Source: an uncultured beta proteobacterium (GTDB taxonomy: Bacteria; Pseudomonadota; Gammaproteobacteria; Burkholderiales; SG8-41). From it: a stretch of DNA of 40,851 nucleotides. Under the pieces are notes generated by a model that was not told the DNA's origin, searched no databases, and saw nothing but the letters and a program-made list of their open reading frames with translations. The stretch covers positions 1 to 40,851 of the forward strand of contig CAIZLW010000232.1 of the NCBI GenBank assembly GCA_903933915.1, given 5' to 3'. Positions within the stretch are counted from its first letter, which is position 1; each line of letters opens with the position of its first letter. A program made the position numbers and the translations under genes. Below, in pieces: positions 34,430-40,851 of this stretch.

Positions 34430-34459
34430 TTGACACATCCACTTGATTTCCCATAGAAT
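34430..34459 (+). promoter_or_regulatory. Promoter for rplM-rpsI
   Basis: A consensus TTGACA (34430-34435) is 18 bases from TAGAAT (34454-34459). Transcription would begin near 34466, about 35 bases before the rplM ATG, which has an AGGA site. The rest of the 146-bp gap is AT-rich with no gene. Confidence 0.75.
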
Positions 34460-34500
34460 TCGCGGTTTCCCTGAATCACCAAGAACGCGCAGGAACAAGT

Positions 34501-34929
34501 ATGAAGACCTATTCCGCAAAACCGAGCGAAGTAACCCGCGACTGGTACATCGTCGATGCTTCCGACAAAGTGCTGGGCCGGCTCGCTTCTCAAATCGCGC
34601 ATCGTCTGCGTGGCAAACACAAGCCCGAATTTACGCGCCACATCGACACCGGCGATTTCATCGTCGTCGTCAATGTTGAAAAACTGCGCGTCACCGGCAA
34701 CAAGGCCAAGGACAAGCTGTATAACCGCCACAGCGGTTATCCCGGCGGTCTGTACACGACCAACTTCGAGAAGATGCAGGCCAAACATCCTGCGCGCGTG
34801 CTCGAGAAGGCCGTCAAGGGCATGCTGCCCAAGGGACCCTTGGGCTATGCGATGCTGAAAAAGATGAAGGCCTATGCCGGTACGGATCATCCGCATACCG
34901 CGCAGCAGCCCAAGACCCTCGAAATCTAG
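34501..34929 (+). CDS. rplM: 50S ribosomal protein L13
   Basis: L13 is an early-assembly protein of the large ribosomal subunit. The 142-residue sequence has the family start [51 protein letters not shown] and [17 protein letters not shown]. Length is standard. It is followed after 12 bases by rpsI, the universal pair. Confidence 0.98.
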   Translation: MKTYSAKPSEVTRDWYIVDASDKVLGRLASQIAHRLRGKHKPEFTRHIDTGDFIVVVNVEKLRVTGNKAKDKLYNRHSGYPGGLYTTNFEKMQAKHPARVLEKAVKGMLPKGPLGYAMLKKMKAYAGTDHPHTAQQPKTLEI

Positions 34930-34941
34930 GATTAAGACACC

Positions 34942-35337
34942 ATGGCAGCAGTTCAAAAGAACTATGGCACCGGCCGCCGCAAAAGCGCAGTGGCCCGCGT
35001 GTACCTGAAGCCCGGCACGGGCAGCATCGTCGTCAACGGTAAGCCGGTGGACGAGTTTTTCTCGCGGGAGACCGGCCGCATGGTTGTGCGCCAGCCGCTC
35101 GTGCTGATCGAAAAGCTCGATAGCTTTGATATCTCCGTCAACGTCAACGGTGGCGGTGAGTCCGGACAGGCCGGCGCTGTGCGCCATGGCATCACCCGTG
35201 CACTGATCGATTATGACGAGACGCTGAAGCCCGTGCTGCGTAAAGCAGGCCTGGTGACCCGCGACGCCCGCGAAGTGGAGCGTAAAAAAGTCGGTTTGCG
35301 CAAAGCGCGGCGGCGTAAGCAGTTCTCCAAGCGTTAA
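34942..35337 (+). CDS. rpsI: 30S ribosomal protein S9
   Basis: S9 lies at the ribosomal P site, with its C-terminal tail touching tRNA. The 131-residue protein has [37 protein letters not shown], and the basic end [17 protein letters not shown] with the invariant SKR tail. A hairpin terminator follows. Confidence 0.98.
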   Translation: MAAVQKNYGTGRRKSAVARVYLKPGTGSIVVNGKPVDEFFSRETGRMVVRQPLVLIEKLDSFDISVNVNGGGESGQAGAVRHGITRALIDYDETLKPVLRKAGLVTRDAREVERKKVGLRKARRRKQFSKR

Positions 35338-35362
35338 CGCGCTCTGGAAGAACCGAAGTTCG

Positions 35363-35390
35363 GACAAGGCCGCCTCAGGGCGGCTTTGTC
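35363..35390 (+). terminator. Hairpin after rpsI
   Basis: A 12-bp stem with one G-U pair (35363-35374 with 35379-35390) closes on loop TCAG, 25 bases after the rpsI stop. The tail GTCTCTGG is not T-rich, so it may be a weak terminator or an RNA-stabilising hairpin. Confidence 0.6.
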
Positions 35391-35410
35391 GTCTCTGGCG
35401 GTAATGTTGC

Positions 35411-35480
35411 TATGGTGCGGTTGCTATGGTGCGGTTGCTATGGTGCGGTTACCACGGCGCGGTTGCTATGACGCGGTCGT
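35411..35480. repeat. Five tandem 14-bp units upstream of argC
   Basis: The unit tatggtgcggttgc is exact at 35411-35424 and 35425-35438, then decays at 35439-35452 (one change), 35453-35466 and 35467-35480. The array lies between the rpsI hairpin and the argC ribosome site. A 14-bp period is not a multiple of three, so it is not a coding repeat. Confidence 0.9.
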
Positions 35481-35533
35481 CGCAACACGACGTTTGAATC
35501 AGCTGTTTTGGCCGGTTGGAGAGGAGGCAGCGC

Positions 35534-36574
35534 ATGACTGGGAAGACCATCAAGGTTGGTATCGTCGGGGGCACCGGATATACCGGTGTCGAACTGCTGA
35601 GACTGCTGGTGCAGCATCCGCACTGCGAATTGCGTGCGATCACTTCACGCAAGGAAGCCGGCATGGCGGTGGCGGAAATGTTTCCGAACCTGCGCGGCCA
35701 TGTCGACCTGAAATTCAGCGAGCCTGCTGCGGCCGGCCTCGAAAAATGCGATGTCGTTTTTTTTGCCACCCCCAACGGGGTGGCGATGCAGGAGGCGCGC
35801 GCGCTGGTCGATGCCGGCGTACGCATTGTCGATCTCGCTGCTGATTTCCGCATCCGTGACGTTGCGCTGTGGGAGCAGTGGTACAAGATGAAACACGCCT
35901 GCCCGGAACTGGTGGCCGAGGCGGTTTATGCCTTGCCCGAAATCAACCGCGAGCAGATCCGCAAGGCGAGAGTCATCGCCAATCCCGGTTGTTATCCGAC
36001 AGCGGTGCAGCTCGGCTTTCTGCCGCTGCTGGAGGCGGGCTGCGTCGATCTTGATCACCTGATCGCCGACGCCAAATCCGGCGTGTCGGGTGCCGGGCGC
36101 AAGGCCGAGACGCATATCCTGCACGCCGAAGCTGCGGATAATTTCAAGGCGTATGGCGTTCCGGGACATCGCCACCATCCGGAGATTGCGCAGGGGCTGG
36201 CGCGTGCCGCAGGCCGCGACGTGAGCCTGGTATTCGTGCCGCATCTGACGCCGATGATCCGCGGCATCCATGCCACGCTGTATGCGCAGCTGACGAAGCA
36301 AGTCGATCTGCAGGCGTTGTACGAAAAGCGTTACGCCGGCGAAGCCTTTGTCGACGTCATGCCGGCCGGCAGTCACCCCGAGACGCGTTCGGTGCGCGGC
36401 GCCAATCAATGCCGCATTGCCGTGCATCGCCCGCAGGGCGGCAACACGGTGGTCGTGCTGTCGGTGATCGACAATCTGGTCAAGGGCGCCGCTGGGCAGG
36501 CCGTGCAGAACATGAATCTGATGTTCGGCCTGGCGGAAGACGCCGGTCTCAAACAGGTCGCGTTGCTGCCGTAA
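35534..36574 (+). CDS. argC: N-acetyl-gamma-glutamyl-phosphate reductase
   Basis: ArgC reduces N-acetylglutamyl phosphate with NADPH in arginine synthesis. The 346-residue protein has the nucleotide-binding start [18 protein letters not shown], the active-site motif [12 protein letters not shown] with the catalytic Cys, and GVSGAGRKA and HRHHPEI. The ATG at 35534 has GAGGAGG six bases upstream and fits the family start. Confidence 0.97.
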   Translation: MTGKTIKVGIVGGTGYTGVELLRLLVQHPHCELRAITSRKEAGMAVAEMFPNLRGHVDLKFSEPAAAGLEKCDVVFFATPNGVAMQEARALVDAGVRIVDLAADFRIRDVALWEQWYKMKHACPELVAEAVYALPEINREQIRKARVIANPGCYPTAVQLGFLPLLEAGCVDLDHLIADAKSGVSGAGRKAETHILHAEAADNFKAYGVPGHRHHPEIAQGLARAAGRDVSLVFVPHLTPMIRGIHATLYAQLTKQVDLQALYEKRYAGEAFVDVMPAGSHPETRSVRGANQCRIAVHRPQGGNTVVVLSVIDNLVKGAAGQAVQNMNLMFGLAEDAGLKQVALLP

Positions 36575-36578
36575 CGGC

Positions 36579-37328
36579 ATGAACCGCAAACTTAAAACCT
36601 TCCTGCGCCGGTTCGGCATCGATGCGCCGCAGCTGTCGGTGCGTCCTCACATGCCGTGGTACTGGCGCTGGATGGGTATGGTCGCGATAGTCGCGGCCAC
36701 CTGCGGTGTGGCCTGGTTCACCTATGATTTCGGTCTTGAATACGCCGGCTTCCGCAAGGGCGAGGCCACAAAGCTGCGTGAGCAGCTGGATGAAACCGTG
36801 CGCCGCCAGCAGGACGAACTGGCGGAACTGAATGCGCGCACGGCCGCGGCCGAGCGCCAGTTGCAGATGGAACGCGCGACTTATGGGGATCTGGCGAAAC
36901 AGGTCAAGGCGCTGGCGCAGGAGAATGCGACGCTGAAGGAAGACCTTGCGTTTTTCCAGTCACTGACTGCCACCGGCAAAGAGGGAGCGATCAGCGTCAA
37001 CCGCTTCCGCATGTTGCCCGAGTCTGTGCCGGGGGAATACCGCTACCAGCTGCTGCTGGTACAGGCCGGGGAGCGCGCCAAGGAGTTTCATGGCCGGCTG
37101 CAGTTTGTATTGAACCTGCAGCAGGATGGTCGTAAAGTGACCCTGATGCTGCCCGAATCCGGGCGTGCCGATACGTCGAAAGAGTATCAGGTCAATTTCA
37201 AGCTGTTTCAGCGGGTTGAAGGTTTGTTCCGGATCGCACCCAATGCCACGGTAAAGGGGTTGCAGGTCCGGATCTTTGAAGGCAATTCCGATACACCGAA
37301 GTTGACGTACAACGTCACCATTTCCTAG
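36579..37328 (+). CDS. Membrane-anchored coiled-coil protein (DUF6776-like)
   Basis: The 249-residue protein has a short cytoplasmic N-terminus, one membrane helix (about 31-48), a coiled coil (about 58-128, heptads with Leu, Glu and Arg), and a beta-rich C-terminal domain (130-249). I recognise no catalytic motif. The gene sits four bases after argC and 12 before a bactofilin gene. That pairing suggests a role in placing or anchoring a bactofilin in the envelope, which is inference from position. Confidence 0.82.
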   Translation: MNRKLKTFLRRFGIDAPQLSVRPHMPWYWRWMGMVAIVAATCGVAWFTYDFGLEYAGFRKGEATKLREQLDETVRRQQDELAELNARTAAAERQLQMERATYGDLAKQVKALAQENATLKEDLAFFQSLTATGKEGAISVNRFRMLPESVPGEYRYQLLLVQAGERAKEFHGRLQFVLNLQQDGRKVTLMLPESGRADTSKEYQVNFKLFQRVEGLFRIAPNATVKGLQVRIFEGNSDTPKLTYNVTIS

Positions 37329-37340
37329 TTGGAGGCTCCC

Positions 37341-37754
37341 GTGTTTGGCAACAAAAACAAACCCAATAAACCCCAGAATCGCATCGATTGCCTGATCGGT
37401 GCCGGCACTCAGATCAAGGGCGACATGACATTCGACGGTGGTTTGCGCGTTGATGGGCGCGTCCACGGCAACGTCATTTCGGTTGAAGGTAAACCCGGAA
37501 CCCTGGTTCTTTCGGAAGCCGCCCGCATCGAGGGTGAAATCCGCGTCTCGCACGTGGTTATCAACGGTACAGTGGTCGGTCCGGTGCATGCCGCCGATTA
37601 TGTTGAACTACAGAGCAAAGCCAATGTCACTGGTGATGTCTATTACCGGACGCTGGAGATGCATCTGGGCGCCGTCGTCCAGGGCCGGCTGGTTTATCAG
37701 GACGATACCAAGACCGACAAGGTCGTTCAGTTCAAACCCGCCACGGCGGATTGA
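37341..37754 (+). CDS. Bactofilin-family cytoskeletal protein
   Basis: Bactofilins polymerise without nucleotide and help shape cells or localise wall enzymes. The 137-residue protein has the DUF583 beta-helix core (about 15-115) with repeats such as GDMTFDGGLRVDGRVHGNV, ARIEGEIRVSHVVINGTVVGPV and LEMHLGAVVQGRLVY, flanked by short disordered ends. The GTG at 37341 was chosen because GGAGG is five bases before it; a TTG 12 bases upstream overlaps that site. Confidence 0.92.
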   Translation: MFGNKNKPNKPQNRIDCLIGAGTQIKGDMTFDGGLRVDGRVHGNVISVEGKPGTLVLSEAARIEGEIRVSHVVINGTVVGPVHAADYVELQSKANVTGDVYYRTLEMHLGAVVQGRLVYQDDTKTDKVVQFKPATAD

Positions 37755-37788
37755 CCCACAGCAGCAGCGACGGTGATAATAGGTTATC
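37751..37788 (+). promoter_or_regulatory. erpA promoter with overlapping palindrome
   Basis: TTGACC (37751-37756) and GATAAT (37775-37780) are 18 bases apart. A palindrome GATAA-TAGG-TTATC (37775-37788) covers the -10 box and reaches about the start site, where a repressor would act. It does not resemble the IscR sites I know. Confidence 0.5.
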
Positions 37789-37816
37789 GTCTGCGTAACC
37801 GAATCAGGAGCAAGTC

Positions 37817-38173
37817 ATGAATGCAGTCTCTGAAGTTGTGATGCCGGCACCGCTGGTCTTCACCGAAAATGCGGCCGCCAAAGTGCGCCAGCTGATTGAT
37901 GAAGAAGGCAACACCGAACTGAAACTGCGCGTGTTCGTCACGGGCGGCGGCTGCTCGGGTTTCCAGTACGGGTTCACTTTTGATGAAGTCGTCAACGAAG
38001 ATGACACGGCGTTGCAGAAAAGCGGCGTCACGCTGCTGATCGATCCGATGAGCCTGCAATACCTCACCGGCGCCGAGATCGACTATCAGGAAAATGTCGA
38101 AGGCGCGCAGTTCGTGATCAAGAATCCGAACGCCAGTTCAACCTGCGGCTGCGGCTCGTCGTTCTCCGCATAA
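37817..38173 (+). CDS. erpA: Iron-sulfur cluster insertion protein ErpA
   Basis: ErpA is an A-type carrier that delivers Fe-S clusters to proteins such as IspG. The 118-residue protein has the three cluster cysteines in [11 protein letters not shown] and [10 protein letters not shown] at the C-terminus. An AGGAG site precedes the ATG. A strong terminator follows. Confidence 0.96.
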   Translation: MNAVSEVVMPAPLVFTENAAAKVRQLIDEEGNTELKLRVFVTGGGCSGFQYGFTFDEVVNEDDTALQKSGVTLLIDPMSLQYLTGAEIDYQENVEGAQFVIKNPNASSTCGCGSSFSA

Positions 38174-38193
38174 GCAGCAGTCCAATGCTGATC

Positions 38194-38226
38194 CGACGGG
38201 GGCCTTGAGTCCCCGTTGTTTTTTTG
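38194..38226 (+). terminator. Intrinsic terminator after erpA
   Basis: A stem of about nine pairs (38194-38202 with 38210-38218, including ACGGGG/CCCCGT) is followed by TTTTTTT. It separates erpA from the convergent anmK gene. Confidence 0.85.
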
Positions 38227-38236
38227 TGGCGGGGTT

Positions 38237-39325
38237 TTATGCCGGATAGATGGCGCCGAGCACGCGCGGCCCGCGCGCGCCGGTAACTCGCGGCAGGTTG
38301 CCGGGTTCCCCGGCCAGTGCCCGTGCCGCCAGCCAGGCGAACGCAGCAGCCTCCACCGCTTCAGCGGCAATGCCGAGGCTGTCGGTGACGTCGATACGGC
38401 GTCCCGGCAGCAGCGCTGAGAGCCGCGTACGCAGCGCATCATTGCGGGCGCCGCCGCCGCAAAGATAAATCTCCGTGGCCCCGGCGCAATGCGCATCCAG
38501 CGCGCGCGCAATGCCTGCGGCCGTCAGTTCGCACAGGGTGGCCTGCACATCTTCTGCCCGCTCATTCCCGGACAGCGCGCTGCGCAGCCAATCGAGATTA
38601 AAGGTTTCGCGTCCCGTGCTTTTCGGCGGCAGGCGCTGGAAAAAGGGGTGGGCCAACAGGCGTTCGCCCAACTCGGGTAGTACGCGCCCGCTCGCGGCCC
38701 ATGCGCCACCCGCATCGTAAGCCTGGGTCAGGTAAGTCATGATCCAGCCGTCCATTAGTGCGTTGCCGGGGCCGCAGTCGAAGCCACTGACTTCCCCATT
38801 CACCGGCAGGAAACTGATGTTGGCGATGCCACCGATATTGACGATGGCGCGAGCCCGTTGCGGTGATGCGAACACCGCCCGGTGAAAAGCCGGCACCAGT
38901 GGCGCGCCTTCGCCACCGGCGGCGATGTCGCGGCTGCGGAAATCACAGATCACACGGATTGCAGTGAGTTCGGCCAGCAGCGCGCCGTTGACCAGTTGGG
39001 TGGTGTAGCCGCTCTGCGGCTGGTGGCGCACGGTCTGGCCGTGACAGCCGATCGCGTGGATGTCTTTCGCGGCAGCACCGGTTTGCGCAAGCAACGTTTT
39101 CACGATTGTGGCATAACCCAGCGACAGCGCATTGGCGGCCTGCGCCGCGCGATGCAGTTCGTTGTTACCGGGCGTGTTCAGCGCCAGCAGTTCATCGCGC
39201 AACTGCGGCGGAAAGGGCTGGTGGACCAGCGTGCGCAACGCGGGTGCAGTGCCGAGTTCGACCAGTGCGGCATCGATGCCGTCCATGCTGGTGCCCGACA
39301 TCAACCCGATATACAGACCGGGCAT
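38237..39325 (-). CDS. anmK: Anhydro-N-acetylmuramic acid kinase
   Basis: AnmK phosphorylates and opens 1,6-anhydro-MurNAc in cell-wall recycling. The 362-residue protein has the ATP motif YIGLMSGTSMDGIDAAL at the N-terminus, CHGQTVRHQP, NIGGIANISFLP, GFDCGPGNALMDGW and ICGGGARN-like YLCGGGARND. The ATG at 39325 is preferred; a GTG just before it adds one residue. MltA elsewhere in the window makes the anhydro sugar it uses. Confidence 0.95.
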   Translation of the reverse strand: MPGLYIGLMSGTSMDGIDAALVELGTAPALRTLVHQPFPPQLRDELLALNTPGNNELHRAAQAANALSLGYATIVKTLLAQTGAAAKDIHAIGCHGQTVRHQPQSGYTTQLVNGALLAELTAIRVICDFRSRDIAAGGEGAPLVPAFHRAVFASPQRARAIVNIGGIANISFLPVNGEVSGFDCGPGNALMDGWIMTYLTQAYDAGGAWAASGRVLPELGERLLAHPFFQRLPPKSTGRETFNLDWLRSALSGNERAEDVQATLCELTAAGIARALDAHCAGATEIYLCGGGARNDALRTRLSALLPGRRIDVTDSLGIAAEAVEAAAFAWLAARALAGEPGNLPRVTGARGPRVLGAIYPA

Positions 39326-39336
39326 CACGGAAGGAA

Positions 39337-40653
39337 TTATTGTGCGGCGGTGGTGCGCACTTGCCGCACCAGGGCCAGGCGTTCGGCCAGCGGGCGGGCG
39401 TTTTCATCGAACGCGGCGCGGTGTTGCTGCGCCAGCGGCGGGGCTGGCGGCATCGCGACCCGCAGGGGGTCTTGATGAACGTCGTTGGTGCGGAATTCGT
39501 AATGCAGATGCGGTCCGGTGGCGATGCCGGTGCTGCCGACAAAACCGATCACGTTGCCCTGGACGATGCGTTTGCCTTTTTGCATGCCCGGGGCGAAGCC
39601 GGACAGGTGACCGTACCAGGTGGTGTATTTCGATTGGTGGCGCAGCACGACGAGGTTGCCGTAGCCGCCCTGCCGGCCGACGAACTCAATGATGCCGTCG
39701 CCGGTGGCCCGGACACGGGTGCCGGTGGGGGCGGCGTAATCGACGCCCTTGTGCGCGCGCCAGGTCTGCAGCACCGGATGAAAGCGCGACATCGTGAAGC
39801 CGGAGCTGATACGCGAGAATTCCAGCGGCGAGCGCAGGAAGGCCTTGCGGATGTTCTTGCCGTCCGGCGTGTAGTAACCGCCTTCGCCATCGGGATTCTG
39901 GAACCAGACGGCTTGGAAGGTCTTGCCGTTGTTGACGAATTCAGCGGAGAGTAGACGTCCGGTCTTCACCAGCTCGCCCTGGTGATACTGGACTTCGTAG
40001 ACGGCGGCGAAGCGGTCGCCTTTGCGCAGATCGCGGTGGAAGTCGATGTCGGTGGAGAATACTTCTGCAATCTGCACCGCAACAGCTTCTTTCATGCCGG
40101 CAACATCGGTGGCGGCAAACAGTGACGATCTGATTTCACCGGAGCGCATTTCCAAGCGGGTTTCGATTTCGGCGGCGCCTTCCGAAACCACCAGCGCGTC
40201 ACCTTCACGGTCGATTTTCAGCAACTGGGTGCCGTTCAGGTAGCGCAGCGCGAGCAACTGGCCGGCGGCGGTGGTATGGGCGCGAATCGTGCGGCCAGGA
40301 ATCAGGCGGTACAGCAGGCGGGCCTCGGAGGTGCGTTGCAGCACCTGGCCGGCACTGGCGTCGTCGATTTGCAGCCGCTGCAATATGGAGGCAATGGTGT
40401 CGCCACGTTCGATGCGGGCTTCGCGCCAGTAGCTTTCTGTCGCATCGCCGGCGGACGGCAGTGCCGGCAGGGCGATCTGTTCGACAACGCTGGTGCGTTC
40501 AATGGTGTCGGTGATGGTGTCCGGTGCAATACCGAAGGCGGCCATGATGCCGACAAACGGCAGCAGCAGCGCGAGCAAACCGCGACGCAACGCGCTGCCG
40601 TGAAGCAGGGCGCCAAGCTTTTGCGCTAAAATCGCGAATCGCGCGTGAGGCAT
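39337..40653 (-). CDS. M23 peptidase, MepM-like murein endopeptidase
   Basis: The 438-residue protein has an N-terminal membrane anchor (about 25-48), a LysM-like/OapA-type middle region (ARIERGDTIASILQRLQI near 85-100), and a C-terminal LytM domain with the zinc ligands in HKGVDYAAPTG and GPHLHYEF. It probably cuts peptidoglycan cross-bridges. The ATG at 40653 has an AAGGA site; a second ATG six bases upstream is less well placed. Its position between anmK and tyrS is common in betaproteobacteria. Confidence 0.93.
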   Translation of the reverse strand: MPHARFAILAQKLGALLHGSALRRGLLALLLPFVGIMAAFGIAPDTITDTIERTSVVEQIALPALPSAGDATESYWREARIERGDTIASILQRLQIDDASAGQVLQRTSEARLLYRLIPGRTIRAHTTAAGQLLALRYLNGTQLLKIDREGDALVVSEGAAEIETRLEMRSGEIRSSLFAATDVAGMKEAVAVQIAEVFSTDIDFHRDLRKGDRFAAVYEVQYHQGELVKTGRLLSAEFVNNGKTFQAVWFQNPDGEGGYYTPDGKNIRKAFLRSPLEFSRISSGFTMSRFHPVLQTWRAHKGVDYAAPTGTRVRATGDGIIEFVGRQGGYGNLVVLRHQSKYTTWYGHLSGFAPGMQKGKRIVQGNVIGFVGSTGIATGPHLHYEFRTNDVHQDPLRVAMPPAPPLAQQHRAAFDENARPLAERLALVRQVRTTAAQ

Positions 40654-40726
40654 GCGCATCCTTGTTGATTTGCAACGGATTTGGGACGAATTGGCGACCC
40701 GGTTTGCAGCGAAAATTTCAGGCCCC

Positions 40727-40735
40727 AGTTTAGCA
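40727..40735 (-). promoter_or_regulatory. Extended -10 promoter for the M23 peptidase gene
   Basis: The minus strand reads TGCTAAACT; a weak -35 (TTTTCC) lies 17 bases further up. The start would be about 67 bases before the ATG at 40653. Confidence 0.4.
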
Positions 40736-40811
40736 GAAACCCCGCACCCGGAAAACCCGTTTTTTGCCCCCATTCAGTCCTGAAAAAACCTGAAAAAAGT
40801 CTCCGAAACCC

Positions 40812-40851
40812 ATGACCACCATCGACGGCCAGATCGAGATCATCCGCCGCG
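40812..40851 (+). CDS. tyrS: Tyrosyl-tRNA synthetase, N-terminal fragment cut by the window edge
   Basis: Only 13 codons are present (MTTIDGQIEIIRR). The QIEIIRR start and the position divergent from an M23 peptidase next to anmK fit tyrS in betaproteobacteria. The call rests mainly on context because the catalytic HIGH motif is outside the window. Confidence 0.65.
   Translation, partial: MTTIDGQIEIIRR

Noticed and set aside
35401-35480. CRISPR-like array
   Set aside because: Units are contiguous 14-mers without spacers, and there are no cas genes in the window.

Overview
The window looks like chromosomal backbone of a GC-rich betaproteobacterium. The gene orders are familiar from that class: rpe-gph-trpE-trpG-trpD-trpC, glyQ-glyS-gmhB-plsC, miaB-phoH-ybeY-corC-lnt, rplM-rpsI, erpA-anmK-M23 peptidase-tyrS. 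Two ubiquinone hydroxylases (UbiH-like and Coq7) point to an aerobic, ubiquinone-using organism. I see no insertion sequence, integrase, phage gene, CRISPR array or rRNA. Genus cannot be read from the sequence alone.

Layout. (1) 1-484: a 22-residue Lys/Ala-rich microprotein gene (minus) with its own promoter, structured 5' UTR and terminator. (2) 485-12703, minus: a long, tightly packed block transcribed right to left. It starts with tRNA-Met and a small secreted protein, then miaB, phoH, ybeY, corC, lnt, glyQ, glyS, gmhB, plsC, a YgjP-like metallopeptidase, lptM and lysA. Many junctions are 4-base stop/start overlaps. (3) 12805-21793, plus: a UbiH-like hydroxylase, dsbC, a TonB-C-domain protein, then a signalling cluster. 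The cluster holds a metallo-beta-lactamase-fold putative cyclic-nucleotide phosphodiesterase, a degenerate HD-GYP protein, a degenerate GGDEF-EAL protein and a GAF-GAF-PAS class III cyclase. (4) 21818-27001, minus: apaG, a methyltransferase, mltA, a family III CoA-transferase, dadA. (5) 27104-33135, plus: rpe, gph, trpE, trpG, trpD, trpC, coq7, with a possible Trp leader peptide before trpE. (6) 33150-34354, minus: OsmC-like and YdcF-like genes. (7) 34501-38173, plus: rplM-rpsI, argC, a coiled-coil membrane protein, a bactofilin, erpA. (8) 38237-40653, minus: anmK and an M23 peptidase; then the first 40 bases of tyrS on plus.

How the genes work together. The minus block joins RNA maturation and translation (tRNA-Met, MiaB, PhoH, YbeY, GlyQS) with envelope building (Lnt, GmhB, PlsC, LptM) and lysine/diaminopimelate synthesis (LysA). 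MltA, AnmK, the M23 peptidase, the YdcF-like protein and the bactofilin add a cell-wall theme. The most unusual region is 15556-21793. There a cyclase with every catalytic residue I can check sits directly downstream of two c-di-GMP-type proteins that have both lost key catalytic residues, and a putative cyclic-nucleotide hydrolase heads the cluster. This suggests a cAMP-producing unit controlled by c-di-GMP-type pseudo-enzymes.

Between genes I also found three short tandem-repeat patches (14-15 bp units), a pair of 26-bp AT-rich near-identical blocks in front of lnt and dadA, and a palindrome over the erpA promoter. No gene-free stretch exceeds 300 bases; the longest is 210-484.
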